A stretch of DNA of 64,000 nt, from NCBI RefSeq assembly GCF_001426665.1, contig NZ_LMEY01000027.1, positions 100,439 to 164,438 of the forward strand. The letters run 5' to 3'. Made by a program: the position numbers and the translations under genes. The first letter of the stretch is position 1; each line of letters opens with the position of its first letter. The notes below the pieces were generated by a model. The model was not told where the DNA came from. It worked only from the letters and a program-made list of their open reading frames with translations, and searched no databases. The stretch comes from Rhizobium sp. Root1334. Lineage in GTDB: Bacteria; Pseudomonadota; Alphaproteobacteria; Rhizobiales; Rhizobiaceae. This document shows, in pieces, positions 8,176 to 16,485 of the stretch.

Positions 8176-9852
8176 ATGCCGATGCGTTTGACACATCTTG
8201 TTGCCACAGCCGCCATCGCTGCGCTGCTCGCGAGCTGCACCGCCAATGAGGCGATGGACACAGTCGACGTCGACCTGAAGAAGGTTTCCAGCAAGGTCAA
8301 TTACCAGCTCTCCGGCAAGATCGTCCAGAAGATGCAGGCAATGAGCATGGCGAAGGACTCGCCGATCATGCTGCGCATCTTCAAGGAAGAAGGCGTTCTC
8401 GAAGTCTGGAAGGCCAATACGTCCAACCGTTTCGAGATGCTGCGCCAATACAAGATCTGCGCCTGGTCCGGCAAGCTCGGCCCCAAGGTCAAGGAAGGCG
8501 ACCGTCAGGCGCCAGAAGGGTTCTATCCGATCTCCCCCGGTCAGATGAACCCGAATTCCAGCTATTACCTCGCGATCAATACCGGCTTCCCCAACCGTTA
8601 CGACCAGGCCAACGGCCGCTACGGCACCAATCTGATGATCCACGGCGCCTGCTCCTCGTCCGGCTGCTACTCGATGACCGACGAGCAGATGCAGGAAATC
8701 TTTGCGCTATCGCGTGACGCCTACAAGGGCGGCCAGCAGGCAATCCAGCTGCAGGCCCTGCCCTTCCGCATGACTGCGGAGAACATGGCGCGCCACAAGA
8801 ACAGTCCGAACATCGACTTCTGGAACATGCTGAAGCCCGGCTATGACCAGTTCGAGATCACCAAGCGGCCGCCGGAAGTCAACATCTGCGAGAAGAAATA
8901 CGTCTTCAACCAGCAGACCGACGGTAAATTCTCGCCGACCGGTCAATGCCCGGCGCTGTCGACGCCAGCGGCAATGCAGGGCGCACTGGCGAGCTACAAC
9001 AAGAAATACAACGACGACTACGCCAAGGCGACGAAGAAGCTTGACGGTCTGGTCTGGTATGAGCCCACTGAGGCCGAGCGCAAGGCGATCGTCGCCAAGC
9101 AGCGTGTCGGCAAGGAACTGGCTTACGCACCGACCGGTACCTCGCTCGACGCCGGCAAGCTGATGAAGGTTGCCGATCTCGAAAAGCAGGAAGCCCGCCG
9201 GGCCGAACTGGAAGAAGCCAAGAAGGCGATCGAAATCCAGCAGGCCGAGCTCGCAAAATCCACCCGCGGCGGCAAGAGCGTGCCAGTACCGGCCGAGAAC
9301 CCGTTGCCGCGCCCGGTTGAGACGGCATCTGTCGGACAGGCGGCGGCCAAGAAGGGTTTCTGGGGAGGCCTGTTCTCCAAAAGCGCTGATAACGCGCAAC
9401 AGCTGCAGCCAGCCGCTGCCGCACCTGTCGATACGGCCCAGCAACCGGCAATCGTAGCTGCAGCCCGGACAAACGGCGCGGAAGCCGTGCAGAAACCGTT
9501 GGAAGCCGCAAAACAGGGAGCCGCCACAATCCAGACTGCTCCTGTGGCCGAGCAAATTGCCGAGCCGGCGCCTGCAAAGAAGGGGTTCTGGGGCAGCCTG
9601 TTTGCAAAGGGCGGCAATGGCGCCCAGACATCTCAGCCTGCAGCCGTGACGGCCGCCAACGTTGCCGTTCAGCAACCTGTCGTCCAACAGCAGGTCATAG
9701 CCTCGACAAAGCCCGCCGCCACCGAAACGGCGAAAAAGGCCACGGAAACTGCCGCACAGACAGTGGCCAGCACCGAGGTTGCGCCAATCGCCGAGCAGGC
9801 CGTTGCCGAGCAGTCGAAGAAGCGTCCGTTCTGGAAACTCTGGGGCAATTGA
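8176..9852 (+). CDS. L,D-transpeptidase (YkuD-type) lipoprotein with C-terminal repeats
   Basis: The frame opens at 8125, but ATG 8176 (or 8182) begins a lipoprotein signal with lipobox LLASC. The YkuD-type catalytic domain spans roughly residues 55-200: the motif HGACSSSGCYSM supplies catalytic His156 and Cys164. L,D-transpeptidases of this YafK-like type form or cleave 3-3 peptidoglycan cross-links or attach proteins. The C-terminal third is low-complexity Ala/Gln-rich and contains two copies of KKGFWG(G/S)LF (9343-9384 and 9571-9612) and a divergent terminal copy, KKRPFWKLWGN. Its TGA overlaps the tusA ATG. Expression may be coupled to the TusA-like gene. Confidence 0.88.
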   Translation: MPMRLTHLVATAAIAALLASCTANEAMDTVDVDLKKVSSKVNYQLSGKIVQKMQAMSMAKDSPIMLRIFKEEGVLEVWKANTSNRFEMLRQYKICAWSGKLGPKVKEGDRQAPEGFYPISPGQMNPNSSYYLAINTGFPNRYDQANGRYGTNLMIHGACSSSGCYSMTDEQMQEIFALSRDAYKGGQQAIQLQALPFRMTAENMARHKNSPNIDFWNMLKPGYDQFEITKRPPEVNICEKKYVFNQQTDGKFSPTGQCPALSTPAAMQGALASYNKKYNDDYAKATKKLDGLVWYEPTEAERKAIVAKQRVGKELAYAPTGTSLDAGKLMKVADLEKQEARRAELEEAKKAIEIQQAELAKSTRGGKSVPVPAENPLPRPVETASVGQAAAKKGFWGGLFSKSADNAQQLQPAAAAPVDTAQQPAIVAAARTNGAEAVQKPLEAAKQGAATIQTAPVAEQIAEPAPAKKGFWGSLFAKGGNGAQTSQPAAVTAANVAVQQPVVQQQVIASTKPAATETAKKATETAAQTVASTEVAPIAEQAVAEQSKKRPFWKLWGN

Positions 9853-10082
9853 TGCCTGACAGCCTGGTCTATGACCTCAAGGGGCTGAAATGCCCCTTGC
9901 CGGTCTTGCGAACCCGCAAGCGCATGCTGACCGTTGCTCCTGGCACGCTGATCACGGTCGAGACGACCGATCCGCTTGCCATCATCGACATCCCGCATTT
10001 CTGCAATGAAGACGGCCACAGCCTGGAGCAATCCGAGACGCTGGCGGGCGGCCATCGTTTCGTCATCCGCAAGAAGGCTTGA
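9852..10082 (+). CDS. TusA-like sulfurtransferase / sulfur carrier
   Basis: 76 residues with the TusA/SirA signature LKCPLPVLRTRKRM near residue 12, containing the conserved CPxP that carries persulfide sulfur. TusA-type proteins relay sulfur for tRNA thiolation, molybdenum cofactor or other sulfur trafficking. The ATG at 9852 overlaps the stop of the L,D-transpeptidase gene by one base; a TTG at 9849 also reads in frame but ATG is preferred. Which sulfur pathway it serves is not shown by context; mnmA, a thiouridylase, is elsewhere in the window. Confidence 0.85.
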   Translation: MPDSLVYDLKGLKCPLPVLRTRKRMLTVAPGTLITVETTDPLAIIDIPHFCNEDGHSLEQSETLAGGHRFVIRKKA

Positions 10083-10177
10083 GCGCTACCGCTTGGCCTC
10101 AAACCCTGTCTGGCGGCCCGCCCCATGCTATCCTGCCGATCGCGTTCTGAAAAATTCTTCAAAAAAATTTGAATTGA

Positions 10178-10206
10178 TGTCGATCGGACCACAACTCGTT
10201 CGTCGT
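10178..10206 (+). promoter_or_regulatory. candidate ECF-type promoter ahead of the DGPF gene
   Basis: TGTCGA (10178-10183), a 17-base spacer, then CGTCGT (10201-10206), about 48 bases before the DGPF start codon. A TGTC-type -35 with a CGTC-type -10 is the general pattern reported for ECF41/ECF42 sigma targets, and an ECF42-like sigma gene is the next gene. Seen by eye; not tested against a matrix. Confidence 0.45.
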
Positions 10207-10253
10207 ATGATCAGGAAGGCCAATCCGGCGTCCTTCACCCAAGGGAGAATACG

Positions 10254-10676
10254 ATGCGTGTCATGGTTATTGTAAAGGCGACGAAGGACAGTGAAGACGG
10301 CATCATGCCGACGACCGACCTCTTGGAAGCCATGGGTAAATACAACGAGGAACTGGTCAACGCCGGCATCATGATGGCCGGAGAAGGCCTGCATCCCTCG
10401 GTCAAGGGCAAGCGGATCGCCTTCGATGGGCCAAGCCGTACCGTTATCGACGGCCCTTTTGCCGAAACCCGCGAGCTGATCGCCGGTTTCTGGCTCTGGG
10501 AAGTCAAAGACATGGCGGAAGCCATCGAATGGGCCAAGCGTTGCCCGAACCCGATGCTTGGACCAAGCGAGCTGGAAATCCGCCAGGTGTTCGAAGCAGC
10601 CGATTTCGGCGAGGCGTTTACGCCGGAACTGGCCGAGCAGGAAGAACGTCTGCGCGAAAAGGCAGCCAAGCGCTAA
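10254..10676 (+). CDS. YciI/DGPF-domain protein
   Basis: 140 residues with the YCII-related (DGPF) fold: MRVMVIVKATKDSE start, FDGPSRTVIDGPFAETRELIAGFWLWEVKD core. These small dimeric ferredoxin-like proteins are poorly characterised; they are the hallmark genomic partner of ECF42 sigma factors, and the next gene is such a sigma factor. A ribosome-binding site (AAGGGAG) precedes the ATG. The inferred role is as a target or partner of the sigma factor rather than an enzyme with a known substrate. Confidence 0.88.
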   Translation: MRVMVIVKATKDSEDGIMPTTDLLEAMGKYNEELVNAGIMMAGEGLHPSVKGKRIAFDGPSRTVIDGPFAETRELIAGFWLWEVKDMAEAIEWAKRCPNPMLGPSELEIRQVFEAADFGEAFTPELAEQEERLREKAAKR

Positions 10677-10687
10677 AACCCGTCAAG

Positions 10688-10720
10688 CTGCGTCAAGCCG
10701 CCCCCCCCCGCTTGACGCAG
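10688..10720 (+). terminator. 11-bp perfect inverted repeat with poly-C loop
   Basis: CTGCGTCAAGC (688-698) and its exact complement (710-720) flank an 11-base loop that includes nine consecutive C residues. It lies between the DGPF gene and the sigma-factor gene. There is no U-tract, so it could be a weak terminator, a processing site or a regulatory hairpin. Confidence 0.45.
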
Positions 10721-10747
10721 GCCTTGCTCCTCGCCTAAGCGGGATGC

Positions 10748-12028
10748 ATGGCAGTAAACGAAACGCATCACGCGATAGAGACTGTTTTCCGGATCGAGCA
10801 GGCCAGATTGATCGGCGGCTTGGCCCGGATGGTCAGGGATGTCGGCCTTGCCGAAGAACTGGCGCAGGACGCGCTGGTGATCGCCCTGTCCGAATGGCCG
10901 AAAACCGGTGTCCCCAAAAATCCGGGCGCCTGGCTGATGGCAGCGGCCAAGCGGCGGGCCATTGATGGCTTTCGGCACAAGAAGATGCTCACCCGCAAAC
11001 ATGCCGAAATCGGCCGCGACCTCGAAGACGAACGCGATACCAGCGTCGAGGATGTGGAAGCTGCACTGGACGACGATCTCGGTGACGAACTGCTGGGGCT
11101 GATCTTCACGGCCTGCCACCCCGTCCTGTCGGCGGAAGCGCGTGCAGCACTCACCTTGCGGCTGATCGGCGGCCTGACAACCGACGAGATCGCCCGCGCC
11201 TTTCTCTCCAATGAAGCGACCATCGCCCAGCGGATCGTGCGGGCCAAGAAGACACTCGGCAATGCCGGCCTGACCTACGGCGTGCCGCGCGGGCCTGAAC
11301 GCAGGGAACGCCTGTCATCGGTTCTGGAGGTGATCTACCTGATCTTCAACGAGGGCTATGCGGCTACCACCGGCGAGGACCTGATCCGTCCTGCCCTGTG
11401 CGCCGAAGCCCAGCGTCTCGGCCGTATCCTCGCCGGCTTGCTGCCGGGCGAGCCGGAAGTGCTGGGCCTGCTCTCGCTGATGGAAATCCAGGCTTCCCGC
11501 CTCAACGCCCGCACCGCCCCGGACGGTTCACCGATCCTGCTGACAGAGCAGAACCGCGCCCATTGGGATCAGTTGCTGATCCGCCGCGGGCTTGCTGCCC
11601 TTGAGCGCGCCGAAGCACTCGGCGGCGCCAACGGTCCCTATGCCCTGCAGGCGGCGCTGGCGGCTTGCCACGCCCGCGCCCGCAAGGCGGAGGACACGGA
11701 CTGGCAGAAAATCGCCGGGCTCTACGACACGCTGCGCGAAATCATGCCGTCTCCGGTGGTCGACCTCAATCGGGCGATCGCACACTGCATGGCTTTCGGA
11801 CCGGAAACAGGCCTCGCGCGCCTCGATGAAATCGATCCCGCAGCGGGCTTGCACGCCTATGCTCCCCTGCCGGCAGCACGAGGCGATTTCCTCTTTCGCG
11901 CCGGGCGGCTGGATGAAGCCAGGGTCGAATTCGAGCGGGCGGCAAATCTTACCCGCAATGCTCGTGAAAAAGCGTTCTTTCTCGGCCGCGCTGCCGCCTG
12001 CGGCCGTGGAGCCGTTCGCGCCGGCTAA
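10748..12028 (+). CDS. ECF-type RNA polymerase sigma factor with long C-terminal extension (ECF42-like)
   Basis: 426 residues, about twice the size of a minimal ECF sigma. Sigma region 2 occupies roughly residues 10-80 (VGLAEELAQDALVIALSEWP, AWLMAAAKRRAIDGFRHKK) and region 4 residues about 120-175 (LTLRLIGGLTTDEIARAFL, ATIAQRIVRAKKTL). The remaining 250 residues are a helical TPR/SnoaL-unrelated extension (SVVLDLNRAIAH-like PSPVVDLNRAIAH) typical of the ECF42 group. The partner DGPF gene lies immediately upstream. No anti-sigma gene is present, consistent with the extension acting as the control element. The stop overlaps the convergent DUF930 gene by four bases. Confidence 0.88.
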   Translation: MAVNETHHAIETVFRIEQARLIGGLARMVRDVGLAEELAQDALVIALSEWPKTGVPKNPGAWLMAAAKRRAIDGFRHKKMLTRKHAEIGRDLEDERDTSVEDVEAALDDDLGDELLGLIFTACHPVLSAEARAALTLRLIGGLTTDEIARAFLSNEATIAQRIVRAKKTLGNAGLTYGVPRGPERRERLSSVLEVIYLIFNEGYAATTGEDLIRPALCAEAQRLGRILAGLLPGEPEVLGLLSLMEIQASRLNARTAPDGSPILLTEQNRAHWDQLLIRRGLAALERAEALGGANGPYALQAALAACHARARKAEDTDWQKIAGLYDTLREIMPSPVVDLNRAIAHCMAFGPETGLARLDEIDPAAGLHAYAPLPAARGDFLFRAGRLDEARVEFERAANLTRNAREKAFFLGRAAACGRGAVRAG

Positions 12029-12780
12029 TCCGCAGGGCCATCGTCAGCCAACAGGTTGTGTTCGGCCCAGTCGCCTTTCGGAATCTCGCTGCCAACGGCA
12101 AAGGCAAACGACACGACCTGCTTCAGGTCCGGGGTCACCTCGCAGTTGAAGCCGATATTATACCAACGGCCTTTGCTGCGAAACGCGCCGCCATGGGCCG
12201 TCAGCTTTTGTCCGGAAAATTCGGTATCCGCCATCGCATAGGCAACCAGAAAATCCGGTTTCAGCGCCGCTTCCCAGAGATGGACCTGTTCCATCGCTTC
12301 GATATTGCAGAGCTGGACGATGCGCTCGGACGGTGCCAATTGCCCAAGCGTCTTGCGCGCCTTGGCGCTGCGCGGATCGGCCAGAACCTTTGCCGACCGC
12401 AGATGTGTTGCCTGAACCATGACGGGTGCTTGCGCAGGTGGCCGGTCCGTCGGCAGCTTGGCAAAATCTGGCGCGGGGCTTTCGGTTGATGGCTGAGACG
12501 ACGCATCGTCCACGAGCTGAGGCAAGGGCTCAGCCGGGATTTGTGCCTCGGCAACCGGCGCCCTGCTTGCGGCTTCAAACTGTTGCGGCGTCAGAACATC
12601 GACACTGACGCTCTCTTCCGATGAAGGCCCCTGCGGGCGCGGCGCTACCGCGAGAAGGAGAGCAAGCCCGATCAGCAGGTGGAAGCCAAGAGAGGCGCTG
12701 ACACTCCAGCCGCCGGGGCGGCTGGCAGCAGAGGCTGGCGCCCGCATGTTGCCGATGACTTCGCCCGCCTCGAGAAACAT
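12025..12780 (-). CDS. DUF930 domain-containing protein, membrane-anchored
   Basis: 251 residues. A single hydrophobic segment near residues 28-46 (SASLGFHLLIGLALLLAVA) is followed by a Pro/Ala-rich periplasmic linker and a C-terminal DUF930 domain from about residue 140, with conserved QLCNIEAMEQVHLW, AYAMADTEF and GFNCEVTPDLKQVVSFAFAVG. The single anchor plus Pro-rich linker recalls TonB/TolA-like topology, but no energy-coupling motif is visible. Third gene of a minus-strand run after the carboxypeptidase and CobW genes (20-base gap). Function unknown. Confidence 0.8.
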   Translation of the reverse strand: MFLEAGEVIGNMRAPASAASRPGGWSVSASLGFHLLIGLALLLAVAPRPQGPSSEESVSVDVLTPQQFEAASRAPVAEAQIPAEPLPQLVDDASSQPSTESPAPDFAKLPTDRPPAQAPVMVQATHLRSAKVLADPRSAKARKTLGQLAPSERIVQLCNIEAMEQVHLWEAALKPDFLVAYAMADTEFSGQKLTAHGGAFRSKGRWYNIGFNCEVTPDLKQVVSFAFAVGSEIPKGDWAEHNLLADDGPAD

Positions 12781-12800
12781 GCCAGCCCCTTGCCGGTGTG

Positions 12801-13958
12801 TTACATCCTGAGCCCGGGCACCGCGAGCGGATTGTCTTCCAGCGCCTGCCGGTCCGGCCGGTCGATACGCGGCTTGCCGGTGAAGGCGTCGAAGAGATCG
12901 CGCACGAACGCTTCCGGCAGGTCCTTGGTGATCAGCACCATGCGGGTGCGCCTGTCGGACGGGTCGGGCCAGGCCGCCATGCGCTGCGGCGTATGAAACA
13001 CCGTCTGTACGCCGTGCAGGATCAGCGGCCTGTCCGGATTGTCCGACATCGAAACGATCGCCTTCATCCGCAACAGCTTTTCACCATGGGCGGAGCGCAG
13101 GAGGTCGACGAACATTTCCAGCGCCATCGGATCGATCGGCCGGTCATGCACGAGGCTGAACGAGCGGATATCGGCGCCATGCCGGTTTTCATCATGGTGG
13201 TGGTGATCGTGATGATGGTCATGACCGCAGTTTTCATGGCCACAATGGTCATGGTGATCATGATGGTGATCGTGGTCTGCCACCGCCTCATCCTGCAGCC
13301 AGCGTCCAACATCGGCGATCTTGGTTGCCGGGTCGTAGAGCCCGCAATGAAAGAGTTCGGCTTTGCCCGCTTCAGGCAGATCGCCATCGATCATCGGCGC
13401 GCGTGGATTGAGCGCTCGCAACCGCGCCTTCAGCGTGATCACCGCATCCGGCGTCGCAAGCTGCATCTTGCTGATCACCAGCCGGTCGGCCATCGCTACC
13501 TGCTTGACCGCCTCTTCGTGATGATCGAGCGTCGACAGACCATTGGCCGCATCGACGACGGTAACGACGCCATCGAGCCGGAAGCTCTGGGCGATGACCG
13601 GATTGCCCATCACCGACTGCAGCACCGGCGCCGGATCGGCAAGACCGGTGGTCTCGATAACGACGCGCTTCAACGGCTTGATCTTGCCGGTCTGCATCCG
13701 GTCCATCAGATCGGCCAGCGTATCGACCAGTTCGCCACGCACGGTGCAACACAGGCAGCCATCCGACAGCTCGATGATCCCGTCGCTCGATGCCTCGACG
13801 AGAAGGTGATCCAGCGAAACGTCGCCGAATTCATTGATGATCACGGCGGTATCGGTGAGATCAGGATCCTTCAGCAGCCGGTTGAGCAGCGAGGTCTTTC
13901 CCGCACCAAGAAAACCGGTGAGGATCGACACCGGCACGGCGTTCAAAACAGGGCTCAT
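12801..13958 (-). CDS. CobW/COG0523 family GTP-binding metallochaperone-like protein
   Basis: 385 residues of the G3E GTPase family. Walker A GFLGAGKTS is at residues 15-23, the metal-binding CxCC motif (CLCC) at 68-71, and ISKMQL-type guanine recognition follows. Between the GTPase and CobW C-terminal domains is a histidine-rich stretch (residues about 225-258, encoded near 13185-13287) with many HD/HH repeats, the mark of zinc-handling members. The C-terminal domain (SFSLVHDRPIDPMALEMFVD) is normal. It sits 28 bases after the carboxypeptidase gene and 20 before the DUF930 gene. Zinc as substrate is an inference from the family; no Zur box was identified. Confidence 0.9.
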   Translation of the reverse strand: MSPVLNAVPVSILTGFLGAGKTSLLNRLLKDPDLTDTAVIINEFGDVSLDHLLVEASSDGIIELSDGCLCCTVRGELVDTLADLMDRMQTGKIKPLKRVVIETTGLADPAPVLQSVMGNPVIAQSFRLDGVVTVVDAANGLSTLDHHEEAVKQVAMADRLVISKMQLATPDAVITLKARLRALNPRAPMIDGDLPEAGKAELFHCGLYDPATKIADVGRWLQDEAVADHDHHHDHHDHCGHENCGHDHHHDHHHHDENRHGADIRSFSLVHDRPIDPMALEMFVDLLRSAHGEKLLRMKAIVSMSDNPDRPLILHGVQTVFHTPQRMAAWPDPSDRRTRMVLITKDLPEAFVRDLFDAFTGKPRIDRPDRQALEDNPLAVPGLRM

Positions 13959-13986
13959 GGATTTATCCGATCAGTATGCGGGATGC

Positions 13987-15111
13987 TCAGAAGACGGGAC
14001 GCGGAACCGGGACCGGCACATTGGCGACATCGCCCTGGGCGGCCTCCGTCTGTGCCTTGCCCTTGACGTCAGCCGCCTTCTCGGTGCCCGGGATAAGCCC
14101 GGCGGCAACAAGGTTCAGCGGACGGTTGATCTCGTGGATATAGGGCGACAGCAATTTCTGCCGGCCACCTTCGTCACGGTTTTCCGAACGCACCTTGGCA
14201 GCCTTCGGATTGCAGATTTCCTTGCTGACATCGGCGACCATGTCGCGGGTCTCGCCATAGGGCGCGATCTGGCCAAGGCCCGGCTTGCCGCCGCCGCTCG
14301 AGGTCAAACCGAGTTGAAGCAGTCGCGCCGACTCGTCCGCCCGCCCGCCAAGACTGTCTGCTCCGAGAACGACAGAGACGACCGCACGGCCATTGCGCGT
14401 GGCGGAAGAAACCTGATTGAAGCCCGAAGCGCAAATGAACCCGGTCTTCATGCCATCGGCACCATCGAAGCGGCCGATCAGCATGTTGAAGTTGGGATAA
14501 TTCTTCTTGCCGGTGGTAAAACCCTCATAGGCGAAATACGGCGCGTATTCCGGAAACTCGCGCTTGATGGTGATCGCCAGAACCGCAAGGTCCCGCGCCG
14601 TCGTATACTGACCGGCACCCGGCAATCCGTTCGGGTTGATGAAATGCGACGAGGTCATGCCGATCCGCTTGGCTTCGGCGTTCATCTGGTTGACGAAGGC
14701 GGGCTCCGAGCCGGCGACTGTCTCGCCGATCGCGACCGCAATATCGTTGGCCGACTTGATCAGCATCATCTTCAATGCGCTGTCGAGCGTGACGGCCTGT
14801 CCGGGCTTGTAGAACATCTTGCTCGGCGGTTCGCCCGCGGCGTTTTTGCTCATCACCACCGGGGTTTCGAGCGTCAGCTGGCCGGATTTCAGGGCGCGGA
14901 AAGTCGTGTAGGCGGTCATCAGCTTGGTCAGCGAGGCCGGATACCATTTCTGGTAAATTTCCCGCTGCTCGTAGACCTTCAGCGAACTGACATCGACAAC
15001 CAGCTGCGGATTGGCAGCACTTGGCAGGGTGGCAGAAAGCAGCGACGCGCAGGCGCCCGTCAGGACTGCGAATAACTTCAACGCGCCAGTCTTGCGAATT
15101 CCAGTTGTCAC
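13987..15111 (-). CDS. D-alanyl-D-alanine carboxypeptidase (S11 family penicillin-binding protein)
   Basis: 374 residues with GTG start and an exported N-terminus (signal ending near SAAN). The three serine-transferase motifs are present: SxxK (S60-LT-K63 in PASLTKLM), SxN in KSANDIAVAIGE, and KTG in GMKTGFIC. It trims the terminal D-Ala from peptidoglycan pentapeptides in the periplasm. First gene of the carboxypeptidase-CobW-DUF930 run. A perfect 10-bp palindrome (CGAAATTTCG, 15121-15130) lies 10 bases upstream of the start codon. Confidence 0.92.
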   Translation of the reverse strand: MTTGIRKTGALKLFAVLTGACASLLSATLPSAANPQLVVDVSSLKVYEQREIYQKWYPASLTKLMTAYTTFRALKSGQLTLETPVVMSKNAAGEPPSKMFYKPGQAVTLDSALKMMLIKSANDIAVAIGETVAGSEPAFVNQMNAEAKRIGMTSSHFINPNGLPGAGQYTTARDLAVLAITIKREFPEYAPYFAYEGFTTGKKNYPNFNMLIGRFDGADGMKTGFICASGFNQVSSATRNGRAVVSVVLGADSLGGRADESARLLQLGLTSSGGGKPGLGQIAPYGETRDMVADVSKEICNPKAAKVRSENRDEGGRQKLLSPYIHEINRPLNLVAAGLIPGTEKAADVKGKAQTEAAQGDVANVPVPVPRPVF

Positions 15112-15252
15112 ATCAAACCTCGAAATTTCGGGAATTGCCTCGTATCGTCCGGCTATTTAACCTATATGGCGAGGAGATGGCAAAGACCATTCTTTGTGCC
15201 GATGCCGAATATCCCGTATCCCATGCCCGCAATGGACCCACAGGAAGCCAAA

Positions 15253-16416
15253 ATGCCTATTCTGAACCGCGCAGCAGAGCTCCAGACCGAAGTCACTGAA
15301 TGGCGCCGCCATCTTCACACCAAGCCGGAACTGCTGTTCGCCGTCGAAAATACGGCAGCTTTCGTCGAAAATAAATTGCGCGAATTCGGCGTTGACGAAG
15401 TCGTGACCGGCCTTGGCCGCACCGGCGTCGTCGGCCTGATCAAGGGCAATCTCGGCGAAGGCCGCACCATCGGCATGCGCGCCGACATGGATGCGCTGCC
15501 GATGACCGAAACCAGCGGCAAGCCATGGGCTTCGACCACGGCGGGCAAGATGCACGCCTGCGGCCATGACGGCCATACCGCCATGCTGCTCGGCGCTGCA
15601 AAATACCTCGCAGAGACACGCAATTTCAAAGGCGCGGTCGCGGTGATCTTCCAGCCGGCCGAAGAAGGCGGCGCCGGTGGCCACGAGATGGTCAAGGACG
15701 GCATGATGGAGCGGTTCGCCATCGAGGAAGTCTACGGCATGCACAACATGCCGGGCATGCCGGTCGGCCAGTTCGGCAGCCGTGTCGGCCCGATCATGGC
15801 CTCGACCGATGAATTCAACATCACCATCGATGGCCGCGGCGGCCACGCCGCTCAACCGCATAAGACGATCGACCCGATCGTTATCGGCTCTCAGATCGTC
15901 AACGCGCTGCAGACCATCGCCTCGCGCACCGCCGATCCCCTGGCTTCAGTCGTGGTCTCGGTCACCAAATTCAACGCGGGCTTTGCCCATAACATCATTC
16001 CAGAGCAGGCCATCCTTGCCGGTACCGTGCGCACGCTGATGCCGGAAATGCGCGACATTGCCGAACAACGGATCAAGCAGATTTCCGAGAACTTGGGCGC
16101 CGCCTATGGCGCCAAGGTCAAGGTCTCCTATGCCCGCAACTATCCGGTCACGGTCAACCACCGCGAAGAAACCGGCCATGCGCTTTCGGCGGCGGCAAAC
16201 ATCGCGGGCGAGAATCAGGTATCGGGCGATCTCGATCCGATGATGGGTGGCGAGGACTTTTCCTACATGCTGCTGGCCCGTCCGGGCGCCTTCGTCTTCA
16301 TCGGCAATGGCGATACCGCCGGTCTGCATAACCCGGCCTATGACTTCAACGATGAGGCAATCCCGCACGGCATTTCCTATTGGGTGAGGCTCGCCGAAAT
16401 GCGGCTGGCGGCCTAA
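15253..16416 (+). CDS. M20 family amidohydrolase (hippurate/N-acyl amino acid hydrolase type)
   Basis: 387 residues from the ATG at 15253 (MPILNRAAEL), which has AGGAAG six bases upstream; the frame opens at 15166 but the extra 29 residues are atypical. M20D features: MRADMDALPM, the Cys/His metal site HACGHDGHTAMLLGAA, the EEGGAGGHEMVKDGMM Glu region, HNMPGMPVG, and GGEDFSYMLLARPGAF. These cytosolic enzymes cleave N-acyl or N-carbamoyl amino acids or indole conjugates with two metal ions. The exact substrate is not indicated. An Lrp/AsnC regulator lies 69 bases downstream. Confidence 0.9.
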   Translation: MPILNRAAELQTEVTEWRRHLHTKPELLFAVENTAAFVENKLREFGVDEVVTGLGRTGVVGLIKGNLGEGRTIGMRADMDALPMTETSGKPWASTTAGKMHACGHDGHTAMLLGAAKYLAETRNFKGAVAVIFQPAEEGGAGGHEMVKDGMMERFAIEEVYGMHNMPGMPVGQFGSRVGPIMASTDEFNITIDGRGGHAAQPHKTIDPIVIGSQIVNALQTIASRTADPLASVVVSVTKFNAGFAHNIIPEQAILAGTVRTLMPEMRDIAEQRIKQISENLGAAYGAKVKVSYARNYPVTVNHREETGHALSAAANIAGENQVSGDLDPMMGGEDFSYMLLARPGAFVFIGNGDTAGLHNPAYDFNDEAIPHGISYWVRLAEMRLAA

Positions 16417-16439
16417 GCTGCTTTCGCCATTGAAGACAT

Positions 16440-16465
16440 GGCGCGCAGATGGGTTTTTGCGCGCC
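16440..16465. terminator. 8-bp inverted repeat between the M20 gene and the Lrp gene
   Basis: GGCGCGCA (16440-16447) and TGCGCGCC (16458-16465) form a perfect stem with a 10-base loop containing five T. No U-tract follows. It may end the M20 transcript or act as a control element in front of the Lrp gene. Confidence 0.4.
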
Positions 16466-16485
16466 GAAGGGTTTGGAGGCATCCC

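Noticed and set aside
13185-13290. Repetitive tract rich in gatgatcatg-like units, possibly a CRISPR or simple repeat.
   Set aside because: It is coding sequence for the histidine-rich loop of the CobW protein; unit length and sequence are irregular and there are no spacers.
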